Source: Cryptomeria japonica
Lineage: Eukaryota; Streptophyta; Pinopsida; Cupressales; Cupressaceae
Assembly: GCF_030272615.1 (NCBI RefSeq)
Contig: NC_081413.1
Location: forward strand, 446,068,538 to 446,132,537
Direction of reading: 5' to 3'
DNA length: 64,000 bases
In this document: positions 56,593 through 64,000 of the stretch, in pieces
Numbering within the stretch: the first letter of the stretch is position 1
Layout: the number at the start of each line of letters is the position of its first letter
Notes under the pieces: generated by a model
Told to the model about the DNA's origin: nothing
Seen by the model: the letters and a program-made list of their open reading frames with translations, nothing else
Database searches by the model: none
Position numbers and translations under genes: made by a program

Positions 56593-58720
56593 ATGGAAAG
56601 AAATGAATCTGCCTCCTCAAAAGACCCTATGTTTGATGGTGTCAATTATGTATTTTGGAGTAGAAGAAAGGAAATCTATTTTTCCTCTCTAGGTTGTGAT
56701 GTATGGATGTCGCTTGTGAATGGGTATACAGTCTCTAATAATCCCCCTACTAATCTAAATGCTAAGAAGAAATATGAGAACAATGCTAAAGCTAAAAATG
56801 TCTTTCTTAGTGGGTTTTTTGATATTGAGTTTGTTAAAGTCTTGCACCACTCCTTTGCCAAAGAAAGTTGGGATAAGTTGCAGAAGATATTTGAAGGTGA
56901 TGCTAAATTCAAGGAAGGAAAGTTATAGAAATTGAGAGCACATCTTGAGGGTTTGAAGATGAGAGATGAAGAGAATATTGTTGACTATCTCCAAAGGATT
57001 GATGAAACAACAAACACCATTACAGGGCTTGGAGAAGAAATAAAAGATGAGGTGGTAGTGAAGAAAGTACTTAGATATCTTACATCTAAGTATGATACAA
57101 AGGTCTTAGCAATAGAAGAAGCAAAAGATCAGAAAGTCTTTATAATGGATGAGTTGTTTGGTTCCCTAACTTCTTATAAGATGAGGACTATCGGTATTGA
57201 GACTGTGAAGAAAGAAGTTGCATTCAAAACATCAAGAAAAGGAAAAGAAGAGTCTTCTCATGATGCAACCAGTGAAGACTTTGATGACATCATGGAAAAC
57301 TTTGTCAAAAGACTCAAGACAGGTTGAGGAAAATACAAAGGTAAACTATCTTTGAAATGTTTCAACTGTGGAAAGATTGGACATTTTGCTGCTAAATGTC
57401 CCTATGGTGATAAGAATGAAGATGATCAATCAAGTGGTAGTAGATCATATGGTAAGGACAGGAAGAAGAATGTCTACCAACATGGTATATGAGGCTATCA
57501 GAAGTAGAGCAGTCATAACACACTTGAAAACGATACCATAGATGAGGAAAGTGCCTCAGATGACTGTTGCAATAAAGATGAAGTTAGAGAAAACCTTTTT
57601 ATGGCTCAAGAGATTCTATTACCTGAAGAAGGAGAAGAGGAAGATCAAGAAGGAGAAGTATATCTTGAAGTAGAGATCATCGATGCCTTGGAAGGGATGA
57701 AGAAAACAAGAAGAGATATGAAGAAGGTGAAAAAGGTTGCAGCTGAAGAACAAGAAATGTTGGAAGAATCTCTTGAAGAATCCAAGAAAACAATTGTAGA
57801 TGTAAAACTTCAATTGGAAGGGGCCAAGAGGATATGTGAGGTTACTAGTACTGGTCTGAGTGAAAAGAAAAAGGAGCATCAGAATATGGAAGCAAAAATA
57901 GTGAAACTCCAGAAGGAATTAGAGAAAAGTCAAGAAGAAATAAAAGTGAGAAGCAAATATGAAGGCAACATTGAAGCCCTAGACAAGATGATGAGAAAAC
58001 AGAAGCAATCTAAAGATACTGGTGGCTTTGGTTTTCAAGAAGGTCAAAGTTCAAACAAAAAAGACACATCTGGTAAGGAGATACAATTCACTTCTTCAAA
58101 TGAAGGTGAAGAGAAGAAGACATTCACGGTAAGCAAGGATATTGGCAAGAAGACATATGCAGATGCTACTAGAAGCCACCACACAAACCAGTATATTCAA
58201 TAATAAACCGAAGACCATATTGAATGTATCAACATGTAGATCCAAGGAGAAATTCAAGTGTTGATCATGAAGGATTCACTAGAGTAAACAACATGAAAGG
58301 AAGACCCCGAGTGAGTTATTTGTTTGTAGGATCAAGACAACCTAACTGGTATGTTCCAAATTTCCATGGTTATTGTCACTGATGTAATAAATCTGGTCAT
58401 AAAATGGCAGATTGTAGGAAGATGAATCTAAACCCTAGTTTTGAGAGTAGAAATTCATTTGTTGCATTACAAAGTACAAATTTCACATGTTATAATTGTA
58501 ATGAGTTTGTTCACAAGGGTTATGAATGTAGGAGTAATATGCAAATTTCCTACAAGAATGCTTTGAGTACATCTTATAGTGCTAATGTGAAATGTTATGT
58601 GTCAAAATTTTGGTCACATAGCAAGGTATTGTAAGCTGAGAACTGACAAGAAAAAGAAAATAGTACCGGATGAGAAGTTAGGAACAAAACTGGAACACAA
58701 AGTGACAGAAGAGGAAAAGA
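56593..58720 (+). pseudogene. Element E Gag (capsid, coiled coil, four zinc knuckles), lightly broken
   Basis: Start ATG at 56,593 (MERNESASSKDPMFDG). The capsid (UBN2-type) region to about 57,330 has KESWDKLQKIFEGDAK and YLTSKYDTKV; stops at 56,926 and 57,325 interrupt it. Knuckle 1 is CFNCGKIGHFAAKC (57,358-57,399). The open coiled-coil block 57,601-58,203 is Glu/Lys-rich and helical. Knuckle 2 near 58,375 is damaged (CH(stop)CNKSGHKMADC), knuckle 3 is CYNCNEFVHKGYEC (58,488-58,529), and knuckle 4 near 58,593 has lost two bases against D, shifting frame into CQNFGHIARYC. The coiled coil between knuckles 1 and 2 is the lineage hallmark. Confidence 0.87.
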
Positions 58721-59118
58721 AAGAAGAGAAATGGGTTTGGGTAGAGAAGGAAAAAAACAAGACAGATTCCAACTTGATTGTGCAGACTACTCTACATGCT
58801 GAAAGGAGAAATCTATGGGTAGTTGATAGTGGTTGCTAAAATCACATGGCCAAAGAAAAGAAAAATTTCATCAAGCTTGATGATTGGAATGGTGGTTCAG
58901 TCCAGTTTGGTGACAACTCCTCCATCATGATCAAAGGCCAAGGTACACTGAATATTGATGGCAAGATCAAGGCTCATGATGTGTACTATGTGGAAGGGCT
59001 GAAGCGTAACCTACTGAGTGTAAGTCAGATGTGTGACAAAGGGTACAAGTTTATATTTGACTCTATTGGTTTTGAAATAAGAAAGAAGAGTACCGGTCAG
59101 GTTGTGTTAGAAGCATAG
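58721..59118 (+). pseudogene. Element E aspartic protease domain
   Basis: NLWVVDSGC keeps the D-S-G site (58,811-58,837), but TAA replaces the next codon (Ser in D). Then NHMAKEKKNFIKLDDWNGGS and VYYVEGLKRNLLSVSQMCDKG give the copia protease end. A TAG at 59,116-59,118 follows. Confidence 0.85.
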
Positions 59119-59138
59119 AGGACATATGTAATGTCTAC

Positions 59139-59770
59139 AATTTGAAGGAATTCTATGAGTCACAATGCATAATGGGACAAGTTGATAAAAGCTGGTTGTG
59201 GCACTGGAGATTAGGCCATGTGAACTTTGATAATCTAGTTAAGATAAGCAAGAATAGGTGTGTGAGAAACATACCTCAGATCATAAAACTAGCAAGCACT
59301 TTCTGTGGTGAGTGTGTTAGAGGTAAGCAAGCAAGGAATATAAGGCCTCAAGACCTTTGGAGTTGATGCATGTAGACTAATGTGGGCCAACAAGGATAAG
59401 AGAATTGATCGGTGAAAGGTATTTTATGTTGCTCATAGATGATTACTCTAGAATGACTTGGGTAACCGTCTTGCATGATAAGCCACAAGCATTTGAGAGA
59501 TTCAAGATTTTCAGGAAGATGGTAGAAAATGAAAGTGGGTACCATGTAAAATGCTTAAGATCAGACTGGGGTGGATAATTTTCTTCCAATGAGTTTGTTG
59601 ACTACTATGAGTGACATGGAATCCAAAGATAGTATTCAACTGCAAGGACACCTCAACAAAATGGGGTGGTAGAGAGGAAAAATAGGATAGTGAAGGAGAT
59701 GCATATGACAATGTTGAATGAGGCCAACATACCGATATATACTGGAAGGAAGTAGTTCATACTACAGTCT
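59139..59770 (+). pseudogene. Element E integrase (HHCC + DDE core)
   Basis: HHCC region: WRLGHVNFDNLVKISK near 59,205 and CGECVRGKQ near 59,305. The core Asp residues are present in LLIDDYSRMTWVT near 59,432 and RSDWGG near 59,560, and the Glu in GVVERKNRIVKEM near 59,665. All three catalytic residues are therefore kept, but stops (for example after GG and before HG) break the chain. It would insert cDNA with 5-bp TSDs, as seen around D and E. Confidence 0.87.
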
Positions 59771-60285
59771 ACATATTAAATAGGGTATAGCTAAAAGTGA
59801 ATAGTATATTGACTCCTTATGAGTTATGGTATGAAAGGAAACCATCACTCAAGCACTTCAGAGTTTTTGGAAGTAAGTGTTTCATCAAGAGAGATGTTGA
59901 TGGATTAGGAATTTCTGATTCCTAGAGTGATAAAGGAATCTTCTTGGGATACTCAACCAACATTAAAGCCTACAAATGCTACAACAAAATATTGATAAAT
60001 GTGGTTGAGAGTATAAATGTGAGAATAGATGAAGACTCACATAGAATAAAATATGCACCAATACCTTACATTGATGATTCAGATGTTGAATATGAAGAAC
60101 AATCTGACAATGGACTAGTAGAAGATGCACCAAACAAGATCCCCAATCGGTATGTGTAGAAGAATCATCTAGAAGAGTATATCATAGGACATAGGAATGA
60201 CTGAAGTAGAGCCCTAAAATTTTGATGAAGCTAGAAAAAGTGAGAAGTCGGTAGATGCCATGGATGAAGAGTTGAGACAAATTGA
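59771..60285 (+). pseudogene. Element E integrase tail / linker
   Basis: Contains PYELWYERKPSLKHFRVFGS near 59,815-59,875 and GIFLGYSTNIKAYKCYNK near 59,935-59,985, then an acidic linker YIDDSDVEYEEQSDNG to about 60,160 and a short decayed stretch. It is the copia integrase C-terminal region that leads to RT. F (19,540-20,022) and D (27,420-27,760) have matching text. Confidence 0.82.
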
Positions 60286-60945
60286 GAAAAATTAGACTTG
60301 GGAACTTGTTCCTAGACCAGCAGACAAAAATGTCATAGGTACGAAATGTGTCTACTGGAACAAGATAAATGAAGAAGATAAGACAGTCTTACATAAAGAA
60401 AGGTTAGTTTGCAAAGGGTATGCTCAAGTGGAAGGTATTGATTTTGAAGAAACCTTTGCACCGGTTGCTAGGTTAGAAGCAATAACAATGTTTTTAGCCT
60501 TATCAACCTATAAGGGATATAAAGTGTATCAGATGGATGTAAAATCTACCTTTCTCAATGAGAATCTTGAAGAAGAGGTGTATATGGAATAACCGGTAGG
60601 GTACCTATTGCATGAAGATGAAAGTTTGGTATGTTGGTTAAAGAAAGCCTTGTATGGTTTGAAGCAAGCTCCCGGAGCATGGTATTCCCAGTTGGAGAAA
60701 TACTTGAAGGAGCAAGGATTCCACAAAGGGAATGCATATGGTAATTTGTATGTCAAGGTAAATGGAGATTACATGATTATAATGGTTGTATATGTGGATG
60801 ATGTTATCTTTGGTGGAGACAAGGACATCATGTGCAAAGAATTTGTAGATCAGATGAAGACATAATTTGAGATGTCCATGCTAGGTGAGTTATCCTATTT
60901 TCTTGGTTTGCAGATCTCATAGTAGGAGAAAGGGATTTTCATCTA
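60286..60945 (+). pseudogene. Element E reverse transcriptase
   Basis: Starts [20 protein letters not shown], then [40 protein letters not shown], a stop at a Gln position near 60,590, LKKALYGLKQAPGAWY near 60,640-60,690, and the catalytic box VVYVDDVIFGGDKD (60,787-60,828). The motifs are intact; nonsense codons are the main damage. It has one copy of the segment that is duplicated in D. Confidence 0.9.
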
Positions 60946-61700
60946 GCAAACCATGTATGCAAAAGACATGCTGAAGAAATTTCAAATGGAGGACAACAAA
61001 CTGGTAAGTACTCCCATGGTTACAAGTTGTAAGATGAGAAAACTAGATGAGTCACCAGAAGTTGAGAAAACATTGCATAGGTCTATGATTGGTAGTTTGT
61101 TATATATAACAACATATAGACTAGATATTGTACAAGTTGTTTACATGGTAGTAAGATTATAAGTTGCTTCTAAATAGTCTCACCTAAATGTAGTGAGAAG
61201 AATCTTTAGATATCTGTAAGGAACTATCAACTACGGCCTGTGGTATCCAAAGAAAGGAGACTTCTCTATGTAGGCTTATACTGATGTAGATTGGGAATGA
61301 AGTATTGATGACTAGAAAAGTATAAGTGGAGGTTCTTTCTACTAAGGTAACCAGTTAGTATCATGGCACAACAAGAAGCAAGACTCAATGTCATTATCCA
61401 CTATCGAGGCCAAATATATAGCCGTTGCTACATGTTGCTCACAAGTTCTATAGATGAAGTAGACTTTGAAGGACATACAGGTGGAGATATTGGATCCTAT
61501 TCTAATCTGGTGTGATAACTCAAGTGCAATCAACATCTCCAAGAATCTGGTAATGCACTCAAGAACAAAACATATTGAAATCAAGTATCACTTCTTGAGG
61601 GAGAAGGCAACAGACAAGGAGGTTATATTTGAATATGTTCTAACTGGTGAGTAGATTGCTGACATATTTAGCAAGTCAGATTTGACTATTTGAGATAAAA
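60946..61700 (+). pseudogene. Element E RT/RNase H connection and RNase H
   Basis: KFQMEDNKLVSTPMVTSCKM and HRSMIGSLLYITTYR (60,975-61,120) give the connection region. RNase H near 61,275-61,660 has ADWE, SGGSFY, QLVSWHNKKQDSMS, STIEAKYIAVATCCS, WCDNSSAINISKNL and TKHIEIKYHFLREKATD. About eight stops are scattered. The pol end after ADIFSKS has lost about 20 bp against D. Confidence 0.87.
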
Positions 61701-61952
61701 TATGGGAGTTGTCCCACCATGTGGTAGCACTAAAATGCATAAGAGGATGTATGATTCGGGGGGAGTCAACCATTGTTACTATCTTATGACTCTTGAATCA
61801 TGAAGCATGGTAATAGAGGGAGATTGTGTCCTAATTGGATGTAGTCAAGGGATAGATTATTGGTGTCAGACTAAGGTTCCCTTTGCCATTGTTGTCAATG
61901 GGGGAGAGAAACCATAAAAGACAATGTTTACATCAATTCCAAAGGGAGAGAT
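61701..61952 (+). other. Element E 3' untranslated region with PPT
   Basis: Contains 'attcggggggagtcaacca' near 61,755 and ends with AAAGGGAGAGAT (61,941-61,952) against the LTR, a weakened form of the D PPT. Confidence 0.8.
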
Positions 61953-63793
61953 TGCTGGCATTAAGTTTTCATTGATATCAACCAGTATTGCAGGCTACTG
62001 CTAGGGGTATGTCATGTGGTATAAAGAAAATTGAACTGACATAAGGAATATTAACCAGTATTGCAAGCTATTGGTAGGGGTATGCCATCTTGAAGTCCTT
62101 ACTGATGTCAACTGGTATTGCAAGCTATTGGTAGGGGTATATCATCCGATATAAAGAAGATTGAACCGGAATAAGGAAGATTAACATGAAGGCTTGTCAA
62201 CCAGTATGGTGGAAGACAAGTATTGCAGGTTGTAAGTAACATCACCGGTAAGAGGTGATATGAAGTTGTGTGTTGGCATGACAACTTGTAGCTAGTAGAA
62301 AGGTTGCTTGTTTTTTTGTGTTAATGTTTGTGATAAAGAGGCAGAGTGACAAAGAGATCACAAACCACAGGAGGTAAAGATGTGCTACCGATGTAGTGTA
62401 CACTACTGATTTGCAGAAATAGAAGGTCTTACCAGTAAGGGATTGTTCCGCAATGAGTTTGTTGAATGTTCAAGTTTAAAATGACCTTGTTTTGGTGAGC
62501 TGAATGTATGTTGATGTGATACCATGTGGACCTGAGGTGGCAAGCATGCAAAGGTAGGTGAAGTTTTGATCGACATGTTGTTAGAGCAGTTAGTCGACAT
62601 TAATGAAACAACCAAAAATCACGAGTCAATAATAGATTGATGTGGCTTGAGGAATAAAGAATGATAGAGAAAGATGAGGGAGTTGTTGGTGCCTGGATCA
62701 AAGTAAAGCAATCATATTGCAAGAGGACCTTGAGAAGGAAACCGCTGGGTCATAAATGAGTCGATAGATTTCAAGGCCATAAAATCATGGTCAAGATTGC
62801 TATCTTTAGAAAATATGCATTGGATTATGGAAAACACATATATATGCATTCCTCCAATGTAGGTGATCGATCCAAGGCAGATTTGATTGGATCTTATGAA
62901 GATTTGATAATTGGAAGAAACCCTAACCGCCTGAATTTGAATTGGTTTTTGGCAAGAAAGTCTGAAGTTTAAATATAGAAACTTAACACAAATAGTAAAG
63001 TGGCTGAAGAGTGAGGGTAAGTGTTAAATTGGTGTCTGAGAGCTAAAAAAAATAAAAATTTAAAGTATTTTTTGAGTGAATATTGTACCGATGTAAGGAA
63101 CAAACCGACAGTTAGCATAGGATGCAAAGGTGAAAATATTAAGGAAGCAACATCTGATAAAGATTAATCAGTGTGAGGTGAATTGGGAAGACATTGTAAG
63201 AGGGAAATTAGCAAACTTAGAATCAACGGAAAATAAAAGTTGTGGAGTGTGTGGAGGAAACACAAACTGATAAGGTTGAAACTAGTAGAGCAGATTATTG
63301 TAAGGTTGCATAACTTCATTTGCAATAGGGATCTCATTTGTATAACTAAGTTTTATATTGTTTTCACTGAGTTGGTGCTTAGTGTAGAGGTTGTAGCTCC
63401 TTTAGGTTGTTGCCTATAAACTGTATAGGGGTTGGTGCTCCTTTGAGTTGGTGCTCATAAATTAGGGGTTGATGCTCCTTGGGTTGGTTCCCTAAAATTG
63501 TAATGTGATCTTTTACATTGTGAGGTTGGATTGGAGTAGAAGATCTCCAACAACTATTCTCACTGAGGTTTTTACCACATTAGGTTTTCCTTGTATATCT
63601 GGTGTTGTGTGATGCATTCTTGTGTATGAGTTATGTTGATGTTATAAAAAATCCTTTCACACACTTAATTTTCACTGTTTGAGCTACCAGTTAGCACTCA
63701 GTTTTTTTTATATATTACCGATATATCCCTATTAAAGAAAAAGCATTTAAATCACTAATTCACCCCCCTCTCAGTGATCCATTGTGTCCAATA
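61953..63793 (+). repeat. Element E 3' LTR
   Basis: 1,841 bp, about 103 bp longer than the 5' LTR because the segment 'ccagtattgcaggctattgg' with its 'taggggtatgtcat' tail occurs about three times near 61,980-62,150 and once in the 5' copy. The terminal bases have mutated (start TGCTGG, end CCAATA). Confidence 0.93.
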
Positions 63794-63817
63794 CTCAGTG
63801 ATACATTGTGTCCAACA
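63794..63817 (+). repeat. TSD of E plus last 19 bp of D 3' LTR
   Basis: CTCAG (63,794-63,798) is the right TSD of E; TGATACATTGTGTCCAACA (63,799-63,817) is the detached end of the D LTR. This explains what first looks like a 24-bp tandem repeat. Confidence 0.9.
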
Positions 63818-64000
63818 ATAAACACAATAAGAAAAACACATAACATCAAGATTTTTGATATGGAAAACTCAATCAAGGGAAAACCCATGGTGGGAAACTA
63901 CCCACAATGAGATGATAATATGTAATAGAATGTGAAATAATTACAATGGGGAATGCTCATGCATTCAGGCACACTTCCTAGAGCTCACTATTCAAAATAC
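63818..64000 (-). repeat. Element F 5' LTR, distal part (continues past window)
   Basis: The sequence resumes the F LTR from 22,444 and follows the block order of the C and G LTRs: 'aaaaacacataacat', 'gatggtgggaaac'-like text, 'attacaatggggaatgc', 'cacacttcctagagc'. The first five bases, ATAAA, are the right TSD of D. Confidence 0.78.

Larger units (their letters stand above)
54780..63793 (+). mobile_element. Element E: Ty1/copia retrotransposon inside the 3' LTR of D
   Basis: This 9,014-bp element has complete copia layout: LTR, PBS, Gag with four knuckles, protease, integrase, RT with YVDD, RNase H, PPT, LTR. Stops and a few frameshifts inactivate it. Protein text is close to D throughout, so D and E are the same lineage at different ages. 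Confidence 0.95.
22445..63817 (+). mobile_element. Element D: Ty1/copia retrotransposon hosting C, B and E
   Basis: D has two LTRs, an initiator-Met-type PBS, Gag with four zinc knuckles, protease, integrase, RT, RNase H and a PPT, in copia order (integrase before RT). Its own sequence is what remains after removing C (28,001-42,724), B (42,757-51,253), E (54,780-63,793) and their TSDs: about 9.1 kb. This agrees with the 9.0-kb length of its relative E and so supports the reconstruction. The copy is dead through stops, frameshifts and three insertions. Confidence 0.93.

Noticed and set aside
63770-63817. 24-bp tandem repeat at the right end of E
   Set aside because: It is explained by the E LTR end plus TSD CTCAG plus the severed end of the D LTR.

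Overview
The window looks like intergenic heterochromatin from a very large seed-plant genome, most likely a conifer or other gymnosperm. That is an inference from the long, old, deeply nested retroelements and the AT-rich decayed spacers. No host gene, tRNA, rRNA or CRISPR array could be supported. Almost everything recognisable is a retrotransposon. The boundaries below come from reading LTR ends (TG...CA), primer-binding sites (PBS), polypurine tracts (PPT) and target-site duplications (TSD) directly. Letters name the elements.

Left part, 1-22,330. Element G (1-6,437, minus strand; its left LTR runs off the window) is a non-autonomous element. It carries a coiled-coil/zinc-knuckle Gag-like protein and a second ORF ('ORF2') of unknown function. 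Next are a 5'-truncated, dead plant LINE (about 6,553-9,961), an AT(AC) microsatellite, a second copy of the LINE 3' end, and more microsatellite. From 10,742 to 14,266 lie an LTR end with a tRNA-Lys-like PBS and its leader, apparently from a decayed gypsy element. A large diverged inverted repeat (14,267-15,177 against 18,386-19,490) encloses unassigned sequence. Element F, a decayed minus-strand Ty1/copia element without its RT end, occupies 19,493-22,330.

Right part, 22,329-64,000, is one nest. The 5' LTR of F begins at 22,329, is split at 22,444 by everything that follows, and resumes at 63,818. Inside it sits D (22,445-63,817, plus strand, Ty1/copia; about 9.1 kb once later insertions are removed). 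D was hit three times: by C (28,001-42,724, minus strand, same class as G) at the start of its RT region, by B (42,757-51,253, plus strand) 32 bp further on, and by E (54,780-63,793, plus strand, a relative of D) inside its 3' LTR. C was itself hit by A (33,508-41,750, plus strand), a sister copy of B. TSDs support A (TATCC), B (AAGAT) and E (CTCAG) exactly, and C and D with one mismatch each.

Two non-autonomous families stand out. A and B have about 1.67-kb LTRs, a tRNA-Trp-type PBS and one long ORF with a Tat/Ogre-like aspartic protease followed by a G-patch-like motif, but no reverse transcriptase, RNase H or integrase. The B ORF is fully open (1,037 codons); the A copy has two stops. C and G have 0.8-0.85-kb LTRs, an initiator-Met PBS, a Gag reduced to coiled coil plus four zinc knuckles, and ORF2. 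All need enzymes supplied in trans. D- and E-like copia elements, whose Gag also has four knuckles and a coiled coil, are plausible helpers for C/G; a Tat-lineage gypsy element is the plausible helper for A/B.
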